DNA of 64,000 nt. Origin: Stenotrophomonas oahuensis. GTDB taxonomy: Bacteria; Pseudomonadota; Gammaproteobacteria; Xanthomonadales; Xanthomonadaceae. The stretch's first letter is position 1; each line of letters starts with the position of its first letter. Location of the stretch: contig NZ_CP115541.1 of NCBI RefSeq assembly GCF_031834595.1, forward strand, positions 3,838,501 through 3,902,500, given 5' to 3'. A model generated the notes under the pieces. That model was not told where the DNA came from. It searched no databases and was given only the letters and a program-made list of their open reading frames with translations. A program made the translations under genes and the position numbers. Positions 8,977 through 17,768 of the stretch are shown piece by piece.

Positions 8977-11309
8977 AGTTCCACTTCGAAGCATTTGTAC
9001 AGCATGGAATGCAGTTGGCAACTACGCACGGATTGGGATGGGATATCCCGCTCGATGATTCGGGGACCGCATTGAAGGGTCATGAGTGGGATCTGACAAG
9101 TCTTGCAGGAGGTGTAGCGCCTACGCATCGCCTGCGCCACCTATCTTCTGATCTCTCTGCTCTGAGTGCCCTAAATCGCGTGCGCGCGTCCAACGGGCTT
9201 CAAGCAATGCATCCTGTGACCTTTTCTCCGCCGTGGCAGGACCTCATCAAAGCCGCGGTAATGCAGCAACTGTTCGTTCGAAGGAACTCGTCAGGCCACG
9301 TCGCCAACAATGTTGTTAGGCCCCTGCGAGTGGTCGCAACCTGCCTGGCCGCCATAGACCCGTGGCAAGCTACAGTCGATGACATGACCTTGGCGATCAC
9401 TATCGGAAAGGAAGTTCAGGCATCAGGAAAGCTTGGCGACTTGATCGCCGGACTGACCCACGATCTCCTCGACACCAACCACTTGACGGACTCGGGACCC
9501 CTGTACCCTGCCCTTGCTTCATCACGTCTCCAGACCCGATCTCCTCGGCGCTCCAATTTCCTGAAATCGAAGCCTGAGATCAAGCACAGCCTTGAGGAAC
9601 GCAAGAAGGCTGAGCGCCTTCCGGAGCGACGAGCGTTCTGGGAGCTAGTTAGAATTGTGATGACTGAGCAGCCAGTCACATTCATGGATGAGCTTAGATT
9701 CGCAGCCATTCGAACAATGATGCTGACCGGATTTAGAATTGGCGAGGCAGTTCTACTCCCCGCGGATTGGCGTACGGAGAGACACTACTACGACTCGAGG
9801 CATCGCCCTGCAGGCGAGCTGGGCGGGTACTCGCATTCATTGATGATCCGGCATTTTGCAGAGAAGCAACAGACAAAGAACGCAAGAAGCGCACTGCTCA
9901 CCGAGGCAAGTCACTACGTGCCGAAGATGTTCGAAGAAATTGTTTCGGATACGCTCGCGCGGGCGGCTGCAATCACCGATCCTCTTCGAAATACACTTCG
10001 TCGGCAAGTAAGTACAGGCCGCCTTCTTCCAGACTTCCAGTTGGATGACCTCGTTCCCGCCACAAAGATATACACCTATCTCACGGGAAATCCTTTCTGG
10101 CTTGATCTGAATGAGATGCAGAAGAGTGGTCTCATTGAGCGGTGTCGACGTCAATACACGTTCGAGAGTTTCTCTGAAATCCAGTATCTGCAGGAGCAGA
10201 TGAGCACGAACTCCCAAGGAGAGGTGAGCGTAGCCGCCAAGATGTACTTCCGTCGCATGGCAGGAGCGGACAGTGGAGACCGCGGTGCTCTGTCGCTTAG
10301 GAGTGAAAATGGGGAGGCTATCTCCCTAAGTAGCGCTTGGCGCGATCTCCGATCTGCGTTCGTGAGGATTCATGAGGTTGAGAGTCACCTTCGTACTGCG
10401 ACCGCCTCAAAGCTGCCAGACACAGCAGCATTTGACCTTGAGGACCGCAAATTTTCCCCTTGGGAGTTCCTCTTCCTGCATCCAAAGCGGTCGCTGAGTG
10501 AAGAGCGAAACGGAGGGATCTGCGATGTGACCCGCTATTTCTCCATAGGAAGGCCAGACGAACGTTTGGTCAATATGAGCCTGGGCGAGCAGAAATCTCG
10601 AGATACGCTGTTTGAACGCTACAGTCACTCTGCGGCGGACAAGGAGCTCGTTCTGACCTCGCACTCTCTCCGTCACCTTCAGAATACTGAGCTCTTCAGG
10701 CTTGGCGTTGCGGACACAATCATCTCAAAGCGGTTCAACCGTCGTAGCGTAGCTCAGAGCTATGAGTACGATCACCGCAGCTTGGCTGAGGAGCTTGATC
10801 AGATCGAGCTTCCAGATGAGGTAGAAACAGCACTGGGCGAGAAGGCGTCCATCGTGGCCAGAATGATTCAGTTGGGCCGCGCCAGCGGGCCCATTGTGAG
10901 CGCATTCAAGCGAATCCAGAGCACTGAGGGCGACGCTGCTGCGTTCGATTTCCTAAAGGCGGAAGCCGATGGATTTCATGCCACACCCTATGGTCACTGC
11001 TTAAATAGCTTCACGGTAGATCCATGCCCCAAGCACCTTGAGTGCTTCTCTGGCTGCAGGCATCTGTCCGCCACCAACCTACCTGAGAATCGACGCCACC
11101 TGCAGACCCTAGAGCTCAAGCTTGTCGCGACTGTTGAGGCTGCAGAGTCACGGTGCTCTAGCAGCCCGGGCCGAACCAATCAGATTCATCACGCGAAGGT
11201 TAGGCTGGCTGGAGTGCGGACGCTGCTAGCCACATCCCCTGGCGAGAAGCCATTTCCAGAAGGCAGGGACCTTTCACTTCCTACACCCAAGGGAGTTTTG
11301 GATGATTAA
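8973..11309 (+). CDS. Tyrosine recombinase 3 of a tandem trio (long form)
   Basis: 778 residues, about twice the size of a simple integrase. Features of a tyrosine recombinase are TGFRIGEAVLLP (first Arg), SHSLRHLQNTEL (His and Arg) and SVAQSYEYDHRS (Tyr); the second His box reads KRFNRRSV, so Asn stands for His. The C-terminus carries a cysteine/histidine cluster (PCPKHLECFSGCRH), probably zinc-binding, similar in place to that of recombinase 2. Long TnpB-type recombinases of Tn554-like modules have this shape. The gene overlaps both neighbours (4 bp and 8 bp), so all four are translationally linked. Confidence 0.85.
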   Translation: MKFHFEAFVQHGMQLATTHGLGWDIPLDDSGTALKGHEWDLTSLAGGVAPTHRLRHLSSDLSALSALNRVRASNGLQAMHPVTFSPPWQDLIKAAVMQQLFVRRNSSGHVANNVVRPLRVVATCLAAIDPWQATVDDMTLAITIGKEVQASGKLGDLIAGLTHDLLDTNHLTDSGPLYPALASSRLQTRSPRRSNFLKSKPEIKHSLEERKKAERLPERRAFWELVRIVMTEQPVTFMDELRFAAIRTMMLTGFRIGEAVLLPADWRTERHYYDSRHRPAGELGGYSHSLMIRHFAEKQQTKNARSALLTEASHYVPKMFEEIVSDTLARAAAITDPLRNTLRRQVSTGRLLPDFQLDDLVPATKIYTYLTGNPFWLDLNEMQKSGLIERCRRQYTFESFSEIQYLQEQMSTNSQGEVSVAAKMYFRRMAGADSGDRGALSLRSENGEAISLSSAWRDLRSAFVRIHEVESHLRTATASKLPDTAAFDLEDRKFSPWEFLFLHPKRSLSEERNGGICDVTRYFSIGRPDERLVNMSLGEQKSRDTLFERYSHSAADKELVLTSHSLRHLQNTELFRLGVADTIISKRFNRRSVAQSYEYDHRSLAEELDQIELPDEVETALGEKASIVARMIQLGRASGPIVSAFKRIQSTEGDAAAFDFLKAEADGFHATPYGHCLNSFTVDPCPKHLECFSGCRHLSATNLPENRRHLQTLELKLVATVEAAESRCSSSPGRTNQIHHAKVRLAGVRTLLATSPGEKPFPEGRDLSLPTPKGVLDD

Positions 11310-11802
11310 TGACAGCTCTGATCGTGGCAGGACTGACCAAGAGCCGGAAATGCTCTCGGTGCTTGATGATCTCCTGGCGCGGGATCAGGACATCACCGCG
11401 CGAGCCGTCGCGCGACTACATCCAAAGATCAACGCAGCGTCATCAATTACGCGGAACGTGGAACGTAGCAGGCTTCTGTCTATTTACCAGCAGCGGCAGG
11501 CTGAGTTCCGTCAGTGGCGTGGCAGGCCTGCCAAGTTGGCTGGTGACGCAGCCGCGAGCGCGCTAGCAGATCGGGACCTGTATATCTCCGAGCTTGAGTC
11601 TCAGGTTGCCTTGCTGACTTCGTCACATGTCGCGCTGATCCGGGCGATCGGCGAGTTGGGCGGCTTCAACAAGTGGGCCCAGTTCTACACGTCGTATCGC
11701 GAAACGAGGGACAAATTGGGTCAGCTAGGCGCAATGCCTGAGGCAAGCGTTGATTCAATCCCGGAAAGCAGAAGAAACAGACGAAGGTTGCAGGAGGAGT
11801 GA
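11302..11802 (+). CDS. Small coiled-coil partner of the recombinase trio (TnpC/DUF6262-like)
   Basis: 166 residues, beginning inside the end of the third recombinase (8-bp overlap). The middle part (ITARAVARLHPKINAASSIT) looks like a small helix-turn-helix and is followed by a helical, Gln/Arg/Leu-rich stretch likely to form a coiled coil (about 55-100). No catalytic motif is seen. Its place, size and build match the accessory protein found after recombinases in Tn554-type modules (TnpC), which helps orient the reaction. The family assignment is by analogy, not by clear sequence match. Confidence 0.7.
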   Translation: MINDSSDRGRTDQEPEMLSVLDDLLARDQDITARAVARLHPKINAASSITRNVERSRLLSIYQQRQAEFRQWRGRPAKLAGDAAASALADRDLYISELESQVALLTSSHVALIRAIGELGGFNKWAQFYTSYRETRDKLGQLGAMPEASVDSIPESRRNRRRLQEE

Positions 11803-12474
11803 CGCAGCTGCAGATTCTGCGCGCGGTCAGAGGTGCCGCGCGGGTCGCAAGGCGCGCTCGCCCTCCCCTACTTTTCGATGATTAGCCCGACCGGAGAAGC
11901 CACGGGCCCGGTCGGTTGACAGACGTCCTACTGCCAGTCCGGCGACGGAGCGGTGATTCTGTGGATGAGCAGCGCCAGACGGGATTAGCCGGGGTCTCGC
12001 TCCCTCCCAAAAAAGAAGGGCGCGCTGGTCACGCCCGTCGGGTGACCTCGCTGGTTGCCCTCAATACGAGTGTACGCTCGGCCTGTGGAGGCACCGGGCT
12101 TTTCCATGACTATCCGCCAGATGCCTATGCCCCTCGGCTCTCGCTCAGTTGGCTCTAGCACCGTCTCTGCCGCCCCATGCCAACCTGAATACACGGGGGA
12201 CCGGCTGCAGGCTATCCGTCAGGACACCTCCGCCCTGCAGCTGGGCACTCGGCAAGCGGCAACCACGGCTTGATGTGCCCAGGCGTAATAAAGCGCGTGC
12301 AGGCCGACACCGAGCGCCTTGACAGCGATGCGACGTCGTCTGCCGTCATCTGATCCGCCTATGCCTCCCTCCTCCCGCTGAGCCTGATGGGCGGCGGCTC
12401 CCTCACACGCCGCGTAGCGCACGAACCGCAGGTTCGGCGAGCGCGACGGTAGCCCTACCCTCAGCCCAGCTGCG
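11803..12474. other. Gene-poor stretch right of the recombinase cassette
   Basis: About 670 bp with no convincing gene: every frame is either short or lacks a start context. It holds an inverted repeat CCGACCGG (11887-11894) / CCGGTCGG (11908-11915) 85 bp after the last cassette gene. That could be a transcription terminator, but no T-run follows it. The rest may be decayed coding sequence at the cassette junction. Confidence 0.5.
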
Positions 12475-12699
12475 CTAAAGACCAGCTGCAGCCAGGAGTT
12501 CGGACGGCCTGAGCCCAAGGCCGTCGGCGAGGCGGGCCAATGTGACGATCGTGATGTTCTTCTCGCCTCGCTCGATCGCGCTGTAATAGGCGCGATGCAT
12601 CGAAATCGCGTCGGCGAAGCGTTCCTGGCTCGACCCGGTGGCCAAGCGGCTTGTCCGAATGGCGGCCCCAAGCCGGAGGGCTATATTCTGTTCCTGCAT
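12475..12699 (-). CDS. XRE-family helix-turn-helix regulator
   Basis: 74 residues, essentially a single HTH_3/Cro-CI domain: LGAAIRTSRLATGSSQERFA, then DAISMHRAYYSAIERGEKNI and LARLADGLGLRPSELL. It is a small stand-alone regulator. It is divergent from the 122-residue gene at 12780, with 80 bp between them containing the palindrome TACCTATAGGTA, a likely operator for this protein. It probably represses both genes, in the manner of a small regulatory or antitoxin pair, although no toxin is recognised. Confidence 0.85.
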   Translation of the reverse strand: MQEQNIALRLGAAIRTSRLATGSSQERFADAISMHRAYYSAIERGEKNITIVTLARLADGLGLRPSELLAAAGL

Positions 12700-12752
12700 G
12701 GCTACAGGATTGGCGTTGAGCTACTTCTATAGCTACCACCCTAAAGGTAGAC

Positions 12753-12764
12753 TACCTATAGGTA
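12753..12764. promoter_or_regulatory. Palindromic operator between divergent genes
   Basis: TACCTATAGGTA is a perfect 12-bp palindrome 16 bp before the plus-strand start codon. A weaker related dyad, CTACC...GGTAG, lies just to its left (12733-12750). Two dyads in an 80-bp divergent region next to a Cro/CI-type gene suggest autoregulation. Confidence 0.5.
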
Positions 12765-12779
12765 TCAGCAGGCAAAGCC

Positions 12780-13148
12780 ATGGCGCTGCTTCTAATCGAT
12801 CCGGATTACGACCTCCTGCTGGACTTAGGTGCCCCGGCTGGTGTGCTTGAGTCTTTACATGAGCAATGGTTGCGGCTGGCTCATGACCCCGAGCGCGAAG
12901 AATTTGCTGCTAGGGTCGCTGCACGACTCTTGCCGGTCCTGTCGGACTCACTCGACTGGGACCTGAAGCCTCCCACCTCCGCTCAAATCAGCTATGCGGT
13001 ATCCATCGCCAGGAAGTTGAACCTCGAGATACCTGCGAAGGTTCTTCAGCGCCGCAGCGATATGGGTATGTTCTTGGACGAAAATGCAGATCTGATCCTG
13101 GGCACAAAGCGCACGCGCCGTGGCCTTCGATCATCGAAGCGGGCGTAA
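12780..13148 (+). CDS. Uncharacterised 122-residue protein
   Basis: I do not recognise the family with certainty. The N-terminal half is acidic and helical. The C-terminal half reads PTSAQISYAVSIARKLNLEI followed by PAKVLQRRSDMGMFLDENAD, a pattern (T.xQ..YA..IA..L...P then Fl..n) seen as a small module in several plasmid, phage and DNA-processing proteins. The tail is basic. It is divergent from a Cro/CI-type regulator and shares its operator region, and lies 57 bp before the second histidine phosphatase gene on the same strand, so these two could be co-transcribed. Confidence 0.65.
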   Translation: MALLLIDPDYDLLLDLGAPAGVLESLHEQWLRLAHDPEREEFAARVAARLLPVLSDSLDWDLKPPTSAQISYAVSIARKLNLEIPAKVLQRRSDMGMFLDENADLILGTKRTRRGLRSSKRA

Positions 13149-13205
13149 GATGAGTTGTTGCGCTCGCTGATTTAGGACCGGAGCCGAGAACTTGAATGAG
13201 ATGCG

Positions 13206-13829
13206 ATGCTCACTCTAATTAGACATGCTCAAAGTGCCGCAAATGCCGGTTCGGCAACGTTTCACCCTGCAACCATTCCACTCACGACGTTGGGGCATTC
13301 GCAAGCAAAACAATTCTCAAGGTCGACGGTCGCCTCGCCGGTAGGAGCAATCTGGAGCTCGCCCTTCTTGAGGGCTGTACAAACGGCAAAACCCACTGCA
13401 GAGCGGTGCCGTGTGCGTATCCAGGAGGCACCGATCCACGAATTCACCTATCTTTGCCCGGCACGTTGCGCAGGAACGACCGCTACTGAGAGGATGCGCT
13501 GGGTCTGCGAATACTGGGAGCGGGGGGACCCCAACTACATAGATGGGCCAGGCGCTGAGTCCTTCGCGATGTTCATTGGGCGTGCGCGGGACGCCCTGTC
13601 CATATTCAGCAAGTATTCGCACCCAATTCAAGCCGTCGCCTTCAGTCACGGGCAGTTCCTGCAGATGATCTACTGGCTAAATGGCTACAGGGGTGAACCG
13701 GCTTCCGAAGCGGGAATGCGAGAATTTCGCGCTCTGGACCGAATGTCTCCAATTCACCACTGCGAAGGATTGCAGCTGTTCCCTGCCTCACCAGGAACAA
13801 TAGTTCGATGGCCAAGTTCGGCAGGGTGA
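13206..13829 (+). CDS. Histidine phosphatase family protein, copy 2
   Basis: 207 residues, paralogue of the protein at 5094-5672. It opens with LTLIRHAQSAANAG (catalytic His), has SSPFLRAVQTAKP and ends the fold with AVAFSHGQFL (second His), so it looks active. The shared block EFTYLCPARCAGTT and the ordering of the rest suggest a common, specialised subfamily rather than two unrelated members. The pair brackets the recombinase trio on the outside, facing away from each other. The substrate is unknown. Confidence 0.85.
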   Translation: MLTLIRHAQSAANAGSATFHPATIPLTTLGHSQAKQFSRSTVASPVGAIWSSPFLRAVQTAKPTAERCRVRIQEAPIHEFTYLCPARCAGTTATERMRWVCEYWERGDPNYIDGPGAESFAMFIGRARDALSIFSKYSHPIQAVAFSHGQFLQMIYWLNGYRGEPASEAGMREFRALDRMSPIHHCEGLQLFPASPGTIVRWPSSAG

Positions 13830-13896
13830 CCTCAGTGTCTTGAGTCTTCCTTGGTTGACTGATGGCTGTTGCTGTCGATCAAGCAAGCGAACACAT

Positions 13897-14760
13897 TTAG
13901 CGCTTCTGCTTGTTCCAAGAGAGGTGGCCGGTGAGCTCTTCCAGCCCGTCTTCCTCATCAATCGATGTGCCGAATCGGTCGAGCTCCCCATCTGGTAGTT
14001 CGTCTTCGTCAAACCAAAGTAGCGATACCGTAGTATCGCGGCTTGAGAAGTGACGGCTGATTTCCCACAAAACGCCGCCCTTCTTCCAGTTGTCGAACCA
14101 GATGTCCTGAGCTACTTCGCCGGCGGCGGCGGCGCTGACAACTGCTTCACGCAAGCGCTTGGCCACCGACCCCGCCGGAATAATCGATCGAGCTGGGATT
14201 TGCGCGTTGACGTTGCGTAGCGATGTCGAGCGAGAGGCGTATCGAACGGCACCGCGCTCCATCGTGACAAAGGCGCATGGTCTGTGACTGAGGCTTGCGT
14301 ACCGTGACGCAGCTGCAGGGAAAGAAGTGCCAAATGTGACTGCCAGATTCTCGATGATCTCCATGGAGGGGTCGTCCGGCGGCACCTTGTCCAGCCACAG
14401 CTTGTAAGGCATCAACAGCTCTGACGCGAAGGTGTCGCAGGCAACCTCATTGGGGTGCCGCTTGGCATAGGACCAAGAAGGCACTTCTTCGTGACTGGAG
14501 GGTAGCTCCAGAAGGATGTGCGCAATCTCGTGGCAGATCGTAAAGCGCTGGCGTTCCAGCGTTTCAGTGCTGTTGACCGTCACGATGTGACGGCCATTGG
14601 GCTTCGTGATGGTGTACCCAGATTCACCTTGTTCAAGCTCTTCTTGTCGGAGCTTGGCGTTGATAGCCTCCAGATAGGGCGTCAGATCACCAAAGACCGG
14701 CGGTAACGCCACTTTGGCGACAAACCCGCGCGCCTTCTGCCTAACCCACAGCTCGTCCAT
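13897..14760 (-). CDS. capP: CapP-like ImmA/IrrE-family metallopeptidase (CBASS regulator)
   Basis: 287 residues. The zinc-protease motif HEIAH (77-81) is followed by NEVACDTFASELLMP, which supplies the third ligand region, the hallmark of the ImmA/IrrE (COG2856) family. The C-terminal 130 residues are a sensor-like extension. The gene starts 2 bp after the end of the HTH gene and is co-transcribed with it. An HTH repressor plus ImmA/IrrE peptidase encoded divergently from a CBASS operon is the CapH-CapP pair, in which CapP cleaves CapH when single-stranded DNA signals damage or infection and so derepresses CBASS. The function comes from that known system; in this sequence it rests on domain content and position. 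Confidence 0.82.
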   Translation of the reverse strand: MDELWVRQKARGFVAKVALPPVFGDLTPYLEAINAKLRQEELEQGESGYTITKPNGRHIVTVNSTETLERQRFTICHEIAHILLELPSSHEEVPSWSYAKRHPNEVACDTFASELLMPYKLWLDKVPPDDPSMEIIENLAVTFGTSFPAAASRYASLSHRPCAFVTMERGAVRYASRSTSLRNVNAQIPARSIIPAGSVAKRLREAVVSAAAAGEVAQDIWFDNWKKGGVLWEISRHFSSRDTTVSLLWFDEDELPDGELDRFGTSIDEEDGLEELTGHLSWNKQKR

Positions 14761-14762
14761 GC

Positions 14763-15155
14763 TTAGCCGTCCTCATCATCGTCCTCGAATGCCCGCCTCA
14801 CTCTGGATATCAAAGTAACCGGGTCCGGCCTGACCGATCCTCGATGTTTCATGCCCGCAGCGGCGGAGAAGACTTCCAGGCTGACATCTCCATCTTGCAG
14901 GGCATAGTCCACCAGCTCCACATCCGCCTCAGGGTGGTCCATTAGCCAGTAGACGATACCTGCATCGCGCTCACTTGGCCTCAGTACGGCCAACAGTTTG
15001 GCTACCAGATCGTTGGATGGGCTGGTCTTTTCGCCCGTTTCCAACCGATGGATGTACGCATGGTCGGTAGAGGAGCGCTGGCCAATTTCCCTCAACGACA
15101 TCCCATTTCGCTCTCTAAGCGTCTTTAGGGCAACGCCTAAGCCGGTCTGCGGCAT
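14763..15155 (-). CDS. capH: CapH-like XRE transcriptional repressor of CBASS
   Basis: 130 residues. Residues about 6-65 form an XRE helix-turn-helix (LKTLRERNGMSLREIGQRSS, then YIHRLETGEK). The remaining half has no catalytic motif and is probably for dimerisation and for cleavage by the peptidase encoded next. It is the first gene of a two-gene minus-strand operon and is divergent from the DUF2188/CBASS operon; the 245 bp between them hold dyads that are good operator candidates. It most likely represses CBASS until removed by CapP. Confidence 0.82.
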   Translation of the reverse strand: MPQTGLGVALKTLRERNGMSLREIGQRSSTDHAYIHRLETGEKTSPSNDLVAKLLAVLRPSERDAGIVYWLMDHPEADVELVDYALQDGDVSLEVFSAAAGMKHRGSVRPDPVTLISRVRRAFEDDDEDG

Positions 15156-15246
15156 TTTTGACTCCTAATCGGTGCAAAGGCACGCCAGACAAGGCTTTAC
15201 ACCCATTTTTGGGGGCCCAGTTGCTTTCGCGTCCAAGGCCTGCTAG

Positions 15247-15320
15247 CGTGTTGTCCATCCAGACAACACGCCCCATTCTCATGAATGGGCTGGCCCATAC
15301 TCGGGCCGTTGTCTGGACAA
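15247..15320. promoter_or_regulatory. Cluster of dyads upstream of CBASS (candidate CapH operators)
   Basis: Four dyads lie within 75 bp: CGTGTTGTC/GACAACACG (15247-15255/15262-15270), CCCATTC/GAATGGG (15272-15278/15283-15289), GGCCC/GGGCC (15292-15296/15303-15307) and TTGTC/GACAA (15309-15313/15316-15320). The first and last share the half-site TTGTC/GACAA, as expected for two binding sites of one dimeric repressor; the middle two look more like hairpins. The region separates capH from the CBASS operon. Confidence 0.55.
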
Positions 15321-15400
15321 GCAACGCATTGTGCTTCATCGCAGTACCGGCAGCAACCTGGTTATCAACGTGGTCCGCACCACCTACACGGGAGCTCGAG

Positions 15401-15625
15401 ATGACACGCAAGAACCAACATGTCGTACCCCATCCGGATGGCTGGGCCGTCCGCGGTGCTGGCAACCAGCGGGCAACCTCGGTCCACCAGACCCAGCAGG
15501 AAGCCATCGATGCCGGTCGCGGGATCGCCCGCAACCAGCAAAGTGAGCTGGTGATCCATCGTCCGAACGGTCAGATCCGTGACAAAGACAGTCACGGCCA
15601 TGACCCCAACCCGCCGAAGGGCTGA
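15401..15625 (+). CDS. DUF2188 family protein, first gene of the CBASS operon
   Basis: 74 residues, start chosen at the ATG with GGAG 7 bp upstream. The sequence follows the DUF2188 pattern: QHVVPHPDGWAVRGAGNQRA, then T..QEAID.GR.IARNQQSE and LVIHRPNGQIRDKDS, ending in NPPKG. The family is a small beta-alpha unit of unknown role, common near mobile and defence genes. Its stop overlaps the capV start by one base (TGATG), so it is translationally coupled with the CBASS effector. Whether it takes part in immunity is not known. Confidence 0.8.
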   Translation: MTRKNQHVVPHPDGWAVRGAGNQRATSVHQTQQEAIDAGRGIARNQQSELVIHRPNGQIRDKDSHGHDPNPPKG

Positions 15626-16617
15626 TGACCATGGCTGACATCCCGACCTACCACGTGCTCGCACTTTCAGGAGGCGGCTATCGTGGCCTGTACACGGCCA
15701 CGGTACTTGCTGAGCTGGAAGCGGTTCTGGGGCGACCCATTGCTGCGCATTTTGACCTGATCTGCGGAACGTCGGCAGGCGGGATGTTGGCCTTGGGCTT
15801 GGCTAACGAGATTCCTGCCTTAGAGCTCAAAGGCCTATTCGAGGATCAGGGCAATCGCATCTTCGGTCGACGTAGTCTGGCGCGCCGGCTGTTTGGGTTC
15901 TGGCTGGCAGCCAAGCACGATTCGGCAGGCCTTCAGGGGGTGCTAAATGAGCGCTTTGGTTCCACGACCATCGGCGATCTGAAGCATCGTGTGCTGATTC
16001 CGGCGGTGAACTACACCACCGGGCGAGGGCAGTTCTTCAAGACGCCCCACCATCCCACCTTTGAGCTTGACCACCGCATGCAGGTGACCGACGTGGCCAT
16101 GGCGACGGCCGCAGCACCTGTCTACTTCCCGCTATCCAGGAACGATCGCGGAGTCTTTGCAGATGGCGGCTTGGTAGGCAACGCCCCGGGACTGTTTGGG
16201 CTGCATGAGGTGAGGACCTTTCTGGCACCGGGTGGGCAGGCCGAGATCCGGGTTCTCTCCATCGGAACCATGACCATCGGTGCCACCCTGCGTGGCGGTG
16301 CAACTCTGGATCGAGGGTTCGGAATGTGGCGCGGCGGGCTGTTCGACCTGGTCATTTCTGCCCAGGAATCCTCGGTGGACTACATGTTGCGGCAATCACT
16401 TGGAGACAAGTACCTGCAGATTGACGATCAGGCTACGCCGGACCAGTGCCGCGACATTAAGGCATTGGATCGCGTGTCCGTCGGTGCCACCAACACCCTA
16501 AAGGATCGGGGTAAGCATGCAGCCCAACGCGCACTGGGCAATCCTCTGTTCAAGCCCTTCCGTGACCACATAGCCGCCTCGCCCGTGTTCTACCACGGCG
16601 CTCTCAAGAACGCATAG
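15625..16617 (+). CDS. capV: CapV patatin-like phospholipase, CBASS effector
   Basis: 330 residues. The patatin signature is complete: the oxyanion loop SGGGYRG (15-21), the nucleophile elbow GTSAG (Ser 50) and the Asp-Gly-Gly of [10 protein letters not shown] (Asp 180). In CBASS, cyclic dinucleotide made by the CD-NTase switches on this lipase, which degrades the cell's own membrane and kills the infected cell. The CD-NTase gene follows by 8 bp, then cap2 and cap3, the gene order of the well-studied CapV-DncV systems. A second ATG 6 bp downstream is an alternative start. Confidence 0.93.
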   Translation: MTMADIPTYHVLALSGGGYRGLYTATVLAELEAVLGRPIAAHFDLICGTSAGGMLALGLANEIPALELKGLFEDQGNRIFGRRSLARRLFGFWLAAKHDSAGLQGVLNERFGSTTIGDLKHRVLIPAVNYTTGRGQFFKTPHHPTFELDHRMQVTDVAMATAAAPVYFPLSRNDRGVFADGGLVGNAPGLFGLHEVRTFLAPGGQAEIRVLSIGTMTIGATLRGGATLDRGFGMWRGGLFDLVISAQESSVDYMLRQSLGDKYLQIDDQATPDQCRDIKALDRVSVGATNTLKDRGKHAAQRALGNPLFKPFRDHIAASPVFYHGALKNA

Positions 16618-16625
16618 GAACCGAT

Positions 16626-17768
16626 ATGCTCAACCTCAGCCCGCTGTTGTTCACCACGGTCGCCGATGAGGCGTGCCTGCATTCCAACCTGGATTTGAGC
16701 GACGCCGAGCGTGCGCTGATTGCGCACGCCCGGGCGGAGGTTCGAGACTGCTTGCGTACGGGCATTCCTCGCGTTCTGGCTGAACGTGGCTACACCGATA
16801 CGGTGCCGCAGCCGCGATTCTTCACGCAAGGCTCCTGGGCGTACAAGACGCTCAACGCGCCGGCGCGAAAGCCTCAGCAGGCCGACGTTGATGACGGGTG
16901 CTACTTGCCGATGAGCTTTGTATCTCAAGGAACGCGACCGAGCGTGGCTTCCACCATTTTCTTCGAGGCTGCCGAGCAAGCACTTGCTCCGTTGATCGAA
17001 CGAAAGAAGTGGGAGCTTGTGAACAACAAGGACACCTGCATCCGGATCGTGATCTGTGGCTTTGCCCACATCGACATCCCGCTCTACGCCATCCCGGACA
17101 GCGAGTTCACCGCATTGACCAAGGCGTCCATGGAGAAATATGGATTTGACTCCATTGCCGAGGCAGCCATCTTCGCCGAACGCGACGCCTGGACCGCCCT
17201 GCCCCGCGACAAGGTGCTTCTGGCCCACCGCAAATGCAACTGGATGGCCTCGGACCCCCGCCCCGTCAAAGAGTGGTTCCTGCAGGAGGTTGACGAGAAA
17301 GGCGAGCAGTTCCGCCGGGTCATTCGTTATCTAAAGGCATTTCGGGACTGGCGCTGGGAGAGCGGCGGCCCCTCCTCCATCCTTCTAATGGCGGCTGCAG
17401 CACCCATTTTCGAGAAGCGTGAGCGGCGCGATGACCTTGCGCTGCTGGATGTCGTAGCCAGGCTGCCGCCGTGCCTGCGGGCGGGTGTGGTAAACCCAGT
17501 CGAGAACAGCGAGTCGTTGACCGACCGTCTAGGCAAGCGCGGGGTGGAAAATGCCGCACAAGCCTTCGAGGCCCTTGAGGTCACGCTTCGCGGCTGCGTA
17601 AATGCGTCCAGCCCTTCTCAGGCCTGCGTGTGGATGCGCAACGAGTTCGGCGATCGATTCCCCGCCGATGAGGAACGCATCAAGGTGGTCTCGGTTGTCG
17701 CAACAATCGGTGCCACTTCGCCTCAGCCCGGACCCAGTGAGCTCGTCGGCCGGAGCAAGGCAGGGTGA
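16626..17768 (+). CDS. dncV: CD-NTase (DncV-like cyclic dinucleotide synthase)
   Basis: 380 residues. The nucleotidyltransferase core shows [10 protein letters not shown] (Gly 69, Ser 70), then [13 protein letters not shown] with the two metal-binding aspartates (87 and 89) and a third in [12 protein letters not shown] (about 150). The GS...[12 protein letters not shown] block is close to clade-A enzymes such as Vibrio DncV, which make 3',3'-cGAMP; that product is the known activator of CapV, so cGAMP is the best guess here. The C-terminus is presumably the target of Cap2 conjugation. The gene overlaps cap2 by 4 bp. Confidence 0.92.
   Translation: MLNLSPLLFTTVADEACLHSNLDLSDAERALIAHARAEVRDCLRTGIPRVLAERGYTDTVPQPRFFTQGSWAYKTLNAPARKPQQADVDDGCYLPMSFVSQGTRPSVASTIFFEAAEQALAPLIERKKWELVNNKDTCIRIVICGFAHIDIPLYAIPDSEFTALTKASMEKYGFDSIAEAAIFAERDAWTALPRDKVLLAHRKCNWMASDPRPVKEWFLQEVDEKGEQFRRVIRYLKAFRDWRWESGGPSSILLMAAAAPIFEKRERRDDLALLDVVARLPPCLRAGVVNPVENSESLTDRLGKRGVENAAQAFEALEVTLRGCVNASSPSQACVWMRNEFGDRFPADEERIKVVSVVATIGATSPQPGPSELVGRSKAG

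Noticed and set aside
11887..11915. Rho-independent terminator after the recombinase cassette
   Set aside because: The stem is good, but the loop is 13 nt and no T-run follows.
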